From Sclerotinia nivalis (taxonomy: Eukaryota; Ascomycota; Leotiomycetes; Helotiales; Sclerotiniaceae), in NCBI GenBank assembly GCA_029531795.1, contig JAPEIS010000004.1:1364001-1428000 (forward strand): a stretch of 64,000 nt of DNA, given 5' to 3'. Shown here in pieces: positions 36,840 through 47,709 of the stretch. Position 1 is the stretch's first letter. The number at the start of each line of letters is the position of its first letter. Under the pieces are notes generated by a model. The model did not search any database. It saw only the letters and a program-made list of their open reading frames with translations, and was not told the origin of the DNA. The translations under genes were made by a program, and so were the position numbers.

Positions 36840-39580
36840 AAATGAGATGATGAGAGGAGATGAGATGAGATAAAGTAGATTTGGAGTTTATTATTCTTTG
36901 TCGCTTGCAGGATTGAGCAAGATTTGCAGACTTAGATCGGTTGGGTATAGAGGGATAAATCGTTGAATATTTTTCTTTTTTGGCTTTTGCTTGGGAATTG
37001 AATGAATGGATTGATGGATTGGCCGGTGAAGGAGGTGGTTTGTTTTTGGATTGTTAAATTCAACTGGAGTAGAGGATGAAGATGATGATGACAATGGATA
37101 GAGAAGACAGAAGATAGAAGACGAGACAAGAACGAGATGGGAATAATAATGAATGATACGACTTGGATTGGCATGTGGCCGGGATAATGTATATATCCAT
37201 ATATATATATATATAAATTAGTTGAAGAGGTGAGCAGAGGCGCTCAGGAGATAGAAAGAATTGATCGAATGGGAGGGGATCCATCAGTTACATCTTTGAA
37301 GTTTGGGTGTTGATATATAGAGTGTGGGTGAGATGAGATGGGAGATAGATACTACATAGATATCTATACCTTGTACGTAAGAACAATTGATACTTTTCAC
37401 TTTAACTTTGAATATACTTCTTTTTTTTCTTTACGAAAAGAATGTATGCATTTGCGGGGTTTAGTGGGGGGATTTGATGGGTGATCGGTTGGTGATGCTG
37501 TAGGAAATCTAGGAAATAAATATGTTTTGTGTTGTGGTTTGTAGATCGTTGGGTTTCATTTTGTCTATGGAAGATAAATTGAATTTGGTATTGGGTATTG
37601 GGTATTGGGTATTGGATATTGGATATTGGATATTGGATATGGAATTGGAATTGGGACAGACGGACTAAAGGTATGAAGGTATAAAGGTGTGAGATTAGAT
37701 CAATATAAGGAAGGGGTGAGGGGTGAGGGTTAAGAGGGGAAGGAAGTCTTGTAACTGGAGGTGGAGGTAGTGGTAGAGGTAGAGGTGAGATGAAGTTAAG
37801 GGGGTTATAAGAAATGGGGAAGTGTTGAGTCCCAAGAAATGAGGGAGTGTTGAGCCCTGCATTTGGTTGGGAACTGCTGCGGATAGGAGTTGGGAGGTGG
37901 GTGGTGATGAAGAAGCTTGTGGTCGAGTGGTGATGGCTGGAGCTCTGGGATGGAGGGGAATGGAGAACAGAGTGATGAGGAAGAGAGATATAGATGATTA
38001 GACCGAGGAGATTAAGGAAGCAGGTGCATAGGGGGAGAATATTAAGAGTTCGAATATTTGGAGATGATCCAAGTACAGGAAATTTGAGATTGAGTATGTA
38101 AAGCTTGAGGTTTTATTAAGAAGAGAGGAAATTGGGAGATAATGAGAAGAAATTAGAGAGAGGAAAGAGAACATTGATATTGACTCTTAAGGTTCAAGCG
38201 GAGCAAGTGGAGTGAGAGAGAGAAGTAGCTGTTTGTGAAGGTTATAATGAATATCTGGTAGTTGAATCGAGGTAGAAGGATATTCAAACTCCGAATTGAT
38301 ATCTCTCGTCCCTTGGATTTGTTATGGTTGTTTATGTGTAGTATGAAGTCTGCCAAATAGACAGAGACCAAAGTTTGAAAGCTCTGCCTCATGTCGAACT
38401 CTTGAATGATATCGAATGATAATGTTCAAACAAAATCAGTATGTTCAATATCTAGGATAGCGGGAACTGACATTCTCGGAACTGGATTTACAGACGAAAA
38501 AGAAAAATATGCCCGGCCATTTTGTAGCGGGGTAGAAGTGTGGCACAGAATACGCCTCGTCACCTAGTACCTTGTCAGTGGTTTCCCTCTTTCCTTGATG
38601 AAATCCAAGACAAGAAAAGAATAGGTATCCATTGGTCGCACCTGTGATTCGCGATGCAAAGTTACTCTGTTTCTTCACCTCCGATACCGATACCGCTGTC
38701 GCGAAACACTACCCTTGGAGAATATCTAACAAGTAACCTGTCAAGGTTAGAGCAATAGTATAAACACAGTGGAATCTTATCGGCTCAATTGATGAGGTAT
38801 TATATTGGAGAGGTCAATATGTATGTGTACATGTGAAAACTCTGATCTGGCCTATATACAGTTTGCTTACTCAGCTTGCTTATTCAGCATAATTCCTGAC
38901 ATAACCGACATTTTCAGCAGTTCCTTCAAGGCTCTGGACCAAATCAGAATAGTGAATATAGAATTCACAGGGGACTTTGGGTCGCAGTGCGGCACGGATT
39001 GATACTGTAGTATTGCATTGTTTGTTTGTGATTATGGTTTCTTTTGTATATAGGGAGTGTTTGTTGCATAACGCAAATAAAAAAATACAGCAATTCGTTG
39101 TGAACTGTTTCGTGATTAATCATTCATTCTTATTCTCCTGCGTTTGCGCAATATCTTTTTCTACAGATCAGCGCGGAAGCCCGCAGTCGGTATCGCATAT
39201 GCACTTATATAATTGATTTTGTTGAAATTGTAGGCCTCAAAATTCTATCAAGTGTTAAGGCAGCATCCAACCCCAGAATTATACCTGCATCTCATTGATT
39301 GAGGTTCGGCACCACGCATACACTGCATGAATCAGCCTATCCATAGCATGGTTAAGGGTGGCCGTTTTTAAGACCTTGTTGGAAGGAATGAGAAGAAGGA
39401 AGGTTGTGAGGTGTAAGTAAAAGTACAAATACCTTCATCTCTCCTCCAGGTGTGGAACAATCGATGTTCTACATGAGCCTCATCCCCAATATTCTGACAG
39501 TATATTTCATAAACGCATTCAAACAATACAGCACGTAGCCATTTACATTAAAAAAAGCACTTCTTCTACACTCGAGCAAT
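36840..39580. other. intergenic spacer with microsatellites
   Basis: No gene seen over 2.7 kb. Purine-rich runs (GAGATGA) follow the Vps62 stop, and a heptamer array lies at 37587-37642. The last 200 bases before 39581 are a CT-rich leader for the dynamin-like gene. Confidence 0.55.
37587..37642. repeat. GGTATTG/GATATTG heptamer array
   Basis: About eight 7-base units. The first four are GGTATTG and the last ones GATATTG, so the array shows a unit-by-unit variant switch. Confidence 0.9.
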
Positions 39581-42500
39581 ATGTCCCTTTCTCGTGGATC
39601 ATCGATCGATCGAGAGGATGAGAGCTTTCACGACAGCCCTATCACTCCTCAAAGTCCAGTCCCAAGAGAAGAGCTTAAGACTACATCCTCTCTAGCGGGT
39701 CTACAAACGGAGGAACAGCAACGTGTTCTTGATACCGTTGCACATTTGAGGAAGTGCGGCCTCGAAAGCATTCTGCCACTTCCACAACTTGTGGTTTGTG
39801 GCGATCAGTCTGCCGGCAAAAGTGAGTATACCAGTTTCCTTTTAGTCATTTGGTAATCGGCGGATTCGTTCTGCACTGAATTGACAAAGAAGCTTAAGCT
39901 GTCCGCCAAAGAGTGCAAGCTAAAATTCACACCTACAGGTTCGGTTCTCGAAGCGTTGACCGAGATCCCTTTCCCGAGAAACGACAATCTTTGTACTCGT
40001 TTTGCAACTGAGATTAGTCTCCGTAACGTTGAAACGGAATCCTTGACTATCAAAATTATCCCGGACAATGAGCGTCCATCCACGGAGCAGGCTACGATTC
40101 GAAAGTTTATTCAAAGCATCACAGACTTTGATGACCTTCCTCGGATTATGGATCTAGCTATGGAAGCTATGGGCATAAGTGGTGACCCTGACCCAAATCT
40201 TCCGCCACGAGCATTTGCGAGAGACGTCCTTAGCATTGAAATTTGTGGCCCTCACCGTCCCCAGCTTACCTTAGTCGACCTACCGGGCTTGATCGCATCC
40301 GAAACTGTAGAGGCAACAGCAGCCGATGTTGACATGGTCGTAGCCATAACCGAGCATTACATAAAGCAACCTCGCACAATTTGCCTTGCAGTTGTATCTG
40401 CAAAGAACGATATCGCAAATCAGCAGATCCTCAAGCGAGTGAGGGCCCATGATCCTCATGGTGATCGTACTCTTGGTATCATCACGAAGCCAGATACTCT
40501 TGATAAAGGCTCTGGAAATGAGAAAGCTTTCATTAGCTTGGCGAAGAACGAGAATGTTAGGTTTAGACTTGGTTGGCACGTGGTAAAGAATCGAAGATAT
40601 GAAGAACGAGAGTTTTCCTTGATGGAGCGTAACATGGCGGAAGTTTCTTGGTTTCGTGCTTCTAACTTCAAAACATTGCCGAGGAATCACATCGGCATTG
40701 AGCAACTACGTATTCGCTTGGCCGATCTATTGTTTCAACACATCAAGAAAGAGCTCCCACAGCTCCGACGTGAACTGGAAACCCAACTATCTAGTGCGCG
40801 AGAACAGCTCGGATTTCTAGGCGAGTCCAGATCTACCGCTTCTGACTGTCGAGCATATCTAGTGCAGCTCAGCACCGACGTACAGAAAATCTGTGCTGCT
40901 GCCGTTGATGGGTACTATGAGGGGCGATACTTCCAATGTGAAGTCAACTCCGAGTTTAAACTCGACCCAAAAGCCACCCTTCGTCGAATGCGAGCCTGTG
41001 TTCAAATTATGAACACTCAATTTACAGATTGATTGATTGATTGATTGATTGATTTAACGTCCACACTGAGTCTAAGACTATCTAGGACGGCTAGGGGCTC
41101 TATGAGCTCCTAGTTGATGCTATGGGGAGTTGTATGCTAGCTAACATACAGTTTGTATAGTTTGGGTTTCTTTTCAACCCTTGAAATGTTGATTGAGGGC
41201 AAGTGAAAACTAATACTGGGGAACAAAGCCCGATATCTTCATCCTCTAAGACCTTTCCTTCCTCGCTCTCCCCCTACCCCTTGCTAATTAAAGCATCCCA
41301 CTGATATAATCTTCTTCTTCGACCCAATCTGCTATTCCGACACCACTTCCCACAAAGGTCAAGAGTCATCTCCGTCAAGATTACCTCCAGCACAGCAAAA
41401 GGGTCCTCATACTAATGAAAAGCAATTGGAAGGCACCACTCTCCTCAGCTCGAACTCATTCATTAGCTCCTTTGCATGCCTTCCTAGGTGTGATGATCTC
41501 CAGCTTTGTTTGAATGTAAATAATCGAAACCGCCGAATGGAATATCGGTCATTTGAATGTAATGATAGTGGGGCGTGACCCTAACCCTACCCACACACGC
41601 ACAAAAAATATTTTCGTAAAATCGAGGAAAAGACGTAATATCGTATCGATGCCCAGAGCATAGCATTAGTTGATAGATGATGGTATTCTCTGTTTCGTGA
41701 TAATCGTAGTGTTAAAATGAATGTGTTTTCGATAATCGATTGTCGAAAAAAGGTATAAAATGCGAATAAAACAGTAGCAAATTCCGTATCGAAAAGACCC
41801 TTCTGGAATAGAAGGGACTTACTAGGTATATCATACCTTGTATTGAGGTAATAGTCGATAGCAGATATTGAATCTAACCAGGGCTTCTGTAGCCATCGTC
41901 CGTATTTTGAGTTGATGTTCGTTCATCCTTTCGAAGATATTGATACTGTAAAATCGTAATAACCCCTCCATCGTGAATATCGTAATCGGGAAACCCTCTC
42001 CCTCTCTTCCAATGTATCCGATTCCATCAAATGACTCAATCTTAGCTCTGCAGACTCTCAATAGAGAGCTGGAGGTTCGTAGAGGGCACCACGTACAGGT
42101 GTTGAGTCTTCGCCCTCCCTCAATTTACAGAAACAATACGCACCAAAGGTCATAAATATCAAATCGACAAGTCTGTAGGGGCAGTCTCAATCAGAGGAAC
42201 GATAGAAGCAGAGGAGGCACGTGAAAAGGGTGAATCAGAAAAACTTACGAAGAAGGAGGGTTTGGATTGGGTGAGACAAGCACTCACTAGAACTCGTGGG
42301 AAAGAGCTCGTCGGAAATTACAATCCTTTACTGATTTCAGAACTATTTTGGGAACAGTCCACTAAATGGGAAAGGCTCGCAGCAGAACATATCGAACGAG
42401 TATCTGATGTATGCACTAGATTTCTCAAGGACTTGCTTCTTGAAATGACCCCAAAAGACGTTGAATCACGCTTGTGGTCATCACGGATTGAGGATCAATT

Positions 42501-43103
42501 GAGAGATCGCAATTCCGCCGCAGCTCGAGAGTTGGGTTACTTGATGGAAGATCATGTGAATCACCCAATTAATTACAATCACTACTATACCGATACTGTC
42601 AAAAACCGCCAACAAGAAAGAGAAAACGCAGATCTCGAAAAATGTTGTCAGGATGCTGCGGAAGGAGTTGAGACGTCTGAAGGAGTGCAGGTCAGTCTCG
42701 TAGTGCAAAGAATAAAGGAAAATCTCATGAAGAGCACGGAAAAAGATATGGAAGTCGTCACAAGCGAAGCAGCTTTGGATTGCGTCTTGGCAATTTATAA
42801 GGTTTGTTACCTTCCAACCATTTGCATGTACCGAATATTGACTAATGATTTCTTTAGGTCCTCCAGAAAGTTTTCATCGCAAATGTGACCACCCAAGTAG
42901 TTGAGCGTCACATTGTTCGCGGCTTGGATCGTATCTTCGACCCTATTGCTGTGAACAATATGTCTGATAAAGAGGTGGAGGCTATTGCTAGCGAGCCAGC
43001 CCAAGCCAGACAGGAGAGAACATACTTGGAGGACCAGATCAAGAAGCTTGGAGAAGGCAAACAGATCTTCCGAACGATCATGGGTGGTGCTGCTACGCTT
43101 TAG
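39581..43103 (+). pseudogene. dynamin/Mx-like GTPase gene broken by an insertion
   Basis: Exon 1 is 39581-39821; intron 39822-39938 (GTGAGT..ACAG); exon 2 starts at 39939 and is interrupted after 41028; it resumes at 42132 and ends at 42801; intron 42802-42857 (GTTTGT..TTAG); exon 3 is 42858-43103. Without the insert the frame is 749 codons with stop and is in phase throughout, a normal length for a fungal Mx-like dynamin. GTPase motifs are intact: P-loop GDQSAGKS (74-81), DLPG (194-197), TKPD (263-266). The distal part keeps the stalk and GTPase effector region (RGKELVGNYNPLL, NHYYTDTV, VTTQVVERHIVRGL). As it stands, translation stops at 41030-41032 after 444 residues, so the product would have the G domain and part of the stalk only. 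Such proteins remodel membranes through GTP-driven assembly, which needs the missing parts. Confidence 0.9.
41016..42131 (-). mobile_element. retroposon-like insertion with 13-base target duplication
   Basis: The 13-mer CTCAATTTACAGA occurs at 41016-41028 and again at 42119-42131, exactly where the dynamin-like coding sequence breaks and resumes. Between them lie 1,090 bases. The left end is a GATT repeat (seven units, 41027-41054). Read on the minus strand, the element therefore ends ..GACGTTAAAT followed by (CAAT)n, the kind of simple-repeat tail left by LINE-type retrotransposition. The 13-base duplication also fits target-primed reverse transcription. I find no reverse transcriptase in the insert, so it is a 5'-truncated LINE, a SINE-like element or a chimeric retrocopy. 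Confidence 0.8.
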
Positions 43104-44236
43104 AAGGTGTCGGTTTCGTGAGAGAAATGCTAGATGCGGGCAGGTGCGGAGTTTTTTCTTTGGCTTTGTGAAATTGGTATCGATGAATCGATAGCGAATA
43201 CGGGTGTTATGGGGATAGTGAAAGGATGGTGCAGGCGAAGCGCTTAAATACGGGAATAGATTTCCTTTCTGCTTGGTTTTATCTACAATATTATTTCCAA
43301 ATTTATAGCTCTTTTATGTCTTATTGGATATCAGTAGGCTCATCATCTTCATCAGAGTGACATCCGATGGACGGAATGAACCGCAATCGAAAACATGCTC
43401 GCAGCATCTTGACCTATAGAGCATCTAGACTCCAAAACATTATTTCATTGGTAAATCCGAATTATGTTGAAAAGTGCTATAATAGCTTCCTACCTAAACA
43501 GTCTATATTCGACTTTGGAGCGATCTGATTCGTTACACTGTATTAGGTTTGTCATGAAGGATCTTAAACCTATCGATCTTCACATTAGGAAGGAGTCAAC
43601 AAACTCTAAATACCTAGCACGGATAATGTTTCCCTTTCAAAGCATATAGCGTACGGTGTAGACAAGCTTCAAAGCTTATTCTTCAAGAGACCCCTGTATT
43701 TTTTCACCCCGGCGTCGCTTAGATTCCTCGGACTCATTCTTCCGTCGGAGATATATATCCGTCTTTTCTTTCCGCGCTGTTTCGGTACCGTTGTTTATTG
43801 GCTGGATGTTTCTTAGATCCGCGGTTCGAGGTTGATAAGATAATCTTTTTGCTGGAATTCGATTAGTCACCTAAGATCCTGTTGTTTGAACCGCTCTTTT
43901 TCCTGTTTGGGGTAGGGTTTTTTACCATTTTTTTTGAATGCTGGGTTTGTGGTGTGTACGGAGTGAATGTTGCACGAATGAGTAAGCGTTTGTGCATGGA
44001 TTTATATTCGTCATTGGGAGGATCTCTTGTATTGATTTCGTAAGTGGACTTTTTGTCTTTTAGGCAAGTGGATGGATTGTGCAGTGGTGCTTCTGTCAAT
44101 CTTGAAGATGCATTTTCTATTTCTTTTATATTCTTTTGAGGTTGGATTTGGGTGCTTGCGACTTTGTGATGTTTAGAGACTATAGAGAGTTTCTTAATAG
44201 CAGATAAGTGCAGTGCCGAGGCAAAGGAAAGATACG
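43104..44236. other. intergenic region between dynamin-like and MFS genes
   Basis: No firm gene. On the minus strand, a short ATG frame (from about 43934) and a second frame (43676-43870) together would give a very basic small protein (SEESKRRRGEKIQG near the end), but they are in different frames and no intron joins them. The last 300 bases are the promoter side of the MFS gene. Confidence 0.5.
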
Positions 44237-45946
44237 ATGCCGGATTCAGAGACGGAAATTGAGGGAGATACATTATCGCGGAATTTAAAAAAAGAGGAGA
44301 GGGCGATTGGAAATTCAAACGCCACTTTAATGCAGGATCACGATGGAGAAACTACAGATGTTGAGACACCACCACGAAGGCCAAGCTCTCAGGCGTCTGG
44401 ACCACGTTCACAGTCGAACATACCCTCAAATCCTGGTTCCGACCAAGAGAAACCTTCGGGCCCGGATGAGGTACAAGATGACCGAATATTAGTTAATTGG
44501 GATGGGGAAAACGACCAAGAAAATCCACGGAATTGGTCGACGTTATATAAGAGTTGGATTACTTTTCTGTTGGGTATGTTGGCGCTGAGTGCGAGTTTGG
44601 GAAGTAGTATTATTAGTCCAGCCGAAAAGACAATTGCGGCGTATGTTGGTGTTAGCTCAGAAGTTAGCGTGTTGAGTATTAGTTTGTACATGTGAGTTTG
44701 AAGCTTTGAATTTATTGGGATAATGAATGTACTAATCTATCTTTCAAATAGATTAGGATTTGCATTTGGACCGCTTTGCTGGGCACCAATTTCTGAGCTT
44801 TGGGGAAGAAGATGGAGTATGTTACCTGCATTGTTTTGTCTGGGACTTTTTTCTATCGGAACGGCTACGAGTAAGAATGCGGCATCTATTTTCATAACGA
44901 GATTTTTTGGAGGATTATTTGGATCGGCACCTGTTTCCAATGTTTCTGCGGCGTTGGGAGATATGTGGAGTCCCAAAGCTCGAGGGACGGCTGTCACATT
45001 TTATGCAGTTGCAGTTGTAGGCGGACCGACACTAGGACCTTTGATAGGGAGTGCTTTGCTTGTGAATCCACACTTGGGATGGAGATGGACGGAATATCTA
45101 GAGGCGATTTGGGTGTTCGGTGTTTTCGCAGCCGCTTTGATTTTTCTACCAGAAGTCTATACCCCCGTCCTACTCAAGAAGAAAGCCGCTCGTCTCCGCA
45201 AAGAAACCGGTAATAATGCCTACTATCATCCACACGAAGATATTAAACTAGATGCCAAGACAATCATCACGAAACATTTCTCCCGTCCTCTGCTAATGCT
45301 TACTACCGAACCAATGGTCACTTGTATAGCCTTCTACGCCTCCTTCGTTTACGCCATCCTCTATCTCACCCTCGAAGTCTTCCCCATCGTCTTCTCCAAA
45401 AACCGCGGCTGGTCCCCCGTCATCTCTTCCCTCCCTTTCCTCGGGCTCTTCGTAGGCGTCAATCTTGCCGTCGTAGTCAATCTCGGCAATCAACCCCGCT
45501 ATGCGCGTATCGTCGACGCAGCAGGCGGACGTCCCGTCCCCGAAGCTCGACTCGCTCCCATGGCACTCGGAGGTATTTTATTCGCCATCGGCCTTTTCTG
45601 GTTTGGATGGACGGCTGCCCCAAATATTCATTGGATTCTTCCAGTTATCGCTTCGGTGTTTATTGGCGCTGGCTTCAATATTATTTTTCAACAGTGTATT
45701 AACTTCTTGGTTGATACGTATGCGTTGTATGCGGCGAGCGCGGTTAGTGCTAATACTTTCTTGAGAAGTATTTTGGCGAGTGGATTTCCTCTGGTGGCGG
45801 GACCTATGTTTAGGGGAATGGGCGTTGGGCCCGCGATGAGTGTTTTGGGTGGTGTGGCTACGGTGGCGGTACCAGTTCCGTTTTTGTTTATGAAGTATGG
45901 GGTTGCGTTGAGGAGGAAGAGTAAATTTGCTCCGTTTAAGGATTAG
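44237..45946 (+). CDS. MFS drug:H+ antiporter, DHA1 type
   Basis: Exon 1 44237-44691 and exon 2 44752-45946, intron 44692-44751 (GTGAGT..CTAAT..ATAG), encode 549 aa. The hydrophilic N-terminal 95 residues are rich in Ser/Glu/Pro. The segment NWDGENDQENPRNW before the first membrane helix is typical of fungal DHA1 carriers (polyamine or multidrug exporters of the Tpo/Flu1 kind). Twelve hydrophobic segments can be counted. SELWGRRW after helix 2 is the MFS loop signature, and FYAVAVVGGPTLGPLIG is the antiporter motif in helix 5. A basic tail ends KFAPFKD. The substrate cannot be told. Start choice: ATG 44237 is the first ATG in frame. Codon use in the middle third (about 45130-45600) is much richer in C-ending codons than in the flanks. 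Confidence 0.9.
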
Positions 45947-46617
45947 TGGTTGATGGATTGGTGATAGGGTTGAGACGAATGATGTATATAGATAGCATAA
46001 TCTTGGTACATAAAAGTATATTATATAGATCTGGAAATTAGGTACATATCATTTCAACTCTTGTTATTCAATGGTCATGGGCATGAATACTAGAGAATTT
46101 AACAGTTGGACGGACTCACTCAACAGCGGAGCCAAATGTTGAGAATGAATTCACTGTGCTTACATCTGGTGGAGATGCTGATACGCTTAATTTCAAGGAA
46201 ATTCTTGCTGTTGAAGCAAAGGGGGATCAGATGTGGGTAGGGAGAAACAGATGAGGTAATTCCAGCATATGTGTATTCCTCGAAGAATTTAAATTTGACA
46301 TACGGGGTTGGAGATGGGCATTGAGAGTTTCCTCCATCCTGGGGAAGTTCTTCTGAGCAACACAAAACGCTGTCCAAACCACTTCGGTACAAAAGGAGAA
46401 CATTGATCCTCGCGGTTTGCGTGTTAAACTTCTGGGCTGTAGGATTAAGCGTCGTACATATGATGATTCTAAGTAGTCAGATTCATGGCCATGCCTTCCT
46501 TGTGTTGCTGAATGTGGTATCATGTTTGTTGAGGAGAAAGTGGAAAGCGGTATGGGATATTAGATAAATCTTATGCGTTGAGCATCCAAGGTTGGAGACT
46601 GCTGATCATAGGATTGA
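45947..46617. other. spacer downstream of the MFS gene
   Basis: I see no gene; only short overlapping minus-strand frames of under 100 codons. Confidence 0.5.
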
Positions 46618-47418
46618 CTATAACGGTTCCAGAGGGTTTCCCTTGCACGATTTGGCAAAGACGAATCGTGCGGGCGCGAGAATTATCACGGCGACATCTA
46701 TTTCAGCCATGGGGAGAGCTTCAATAAATACGGTTTTAGGTGTTATTGGCATCATCTCCGAAAGTTCAAGATATGGCGGGTTATAGGGAGCAAAGAGAGA
46801 ATAGTTGAACGATGGAAAGTGGGACACGAAGCTCGCAATAACAAAACCACGGATAAATAACTCAGTCATTGCAATCGTATAGAGGAAGAGAGTCAAAGAT
46901 CTCAAGAGATTTTGGAGAAGAAAATGTAAGAAGATCAGGATTACAAGACTATAAGAGGATAGTAGAAACGATACTTTATCGATATTACGCAAGTGGTAAT
47001 TAACACGGATGAGAGGTTTGTCAAGACTATTAAGACACATATGGCTGATATTATGGATAGTTTTTGGGTTAAGGTGAGGGAATGATTTAGAGAGGATTGT
47101 ATGGGTGAGAGGTTGGGCGATGGGTAGGTTTGGTTTGTTGATTGAAGGGGTTTCGTTGGGGGTTGGATTGAAGAGCTGGGGATGGGATAGTTGTTTAAAG
47201 CTGGCGAAACCTAAATGTTTGAGATTGGGTTGATTGCGAAGCCTCAAGGTTTGAGATGGAATTAGATAACGAAGTTTGGATGCATGGATTTGATTTGAAC
47301 AATGACGCGTCAATGTTCGAGATTGGCCCAAACACCGAAGTGTGAATGTTCTAGATCGAGCAGGAACATAAGGGAGTACATCTCCGCTTTCTTCCGTCCT
47401 CCAAACATAGCCCTCCAA
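46618..47418 (-). CDS. hypothetical 266-codon frame without ATG start
   Basis: A long uninterrupted minus-strand frame whose first codon is TTG, with a stop seven codons upstream. No in-frame ATG exists until the middle of the frame. The C-terminal half has two hydrophobic segments (about residues 150-180 and 182-205). A short ATG frame in another phase (from about 47434) overlaps its start. This could be a gene with an unidentified 5' exon (an acceptor-like TTCAG lies just before it), a frameshifted remnant, or chance. It is divergent from the transaldolase gene with under 300 bases between them. No family recognised. Confidence 0.25.
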   Translation of the reverse strand: MEGYVWRTEESGDVLPYVPARSRTFTLRCLGQSRTLTRHCSNQIHASKLRYLIPSQTLRLRNQPNLKHLGFASFKQLSHPQLFNPTPNETPSINKPNLPIAQPLTHTILSKSFPHLNPKTIHNISHMCLNSLDKPLIRVNYHLRNIDKVSFLLSSYSLVILIFLHFLLQNLLRSLTLFLYTIAMTELFIRGFVIASFVSHFPSFNYSLFAPYNPPYLELSEMMPITPKTVFIEALPMAEIDVAVIILAPARFVFAKSCKGNPLEPL

Positions 47419-47709
47419 TTTCCTGAAGTATACATTCTAACTTTTCCAAAATTTGTATAGTGCAAATAGCGGGGTACCCCTGAATTGAAAGTAAGTCACC
47501 CGACTCAGTCGCTCGCTTCACCTTCCTCAAGTCTTACCCCACGTTGTACACCTCAGACCGGCATATACCCGAAATTGAACATATACTACTCTACGAATGT
47601 CCAGAATGTTTGTATCGAATAAACTATTTCTCAAGACTTTTTGAAAAATTAAGAATATATCAAAAACAAAGCTTTCGAGAGGAAAAATTGTATCTTCAAA
47701 CATCAAACC

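Noticed and set aside
41570..41600. Telomere-like CCCTAACCCTA
   Set aside because: Less than two units long and inside the retroposon-like insert; not evidence of an internal telomere array.
41029..42131. Treating the dynamin insert as a large intron
   Set aside because: The right border ends in TTTACAG, which looks like an acceptor, but the left border has no GT donor and a stop codon follows at once. The exact 13-base duplication explains the acceptor look-alike.
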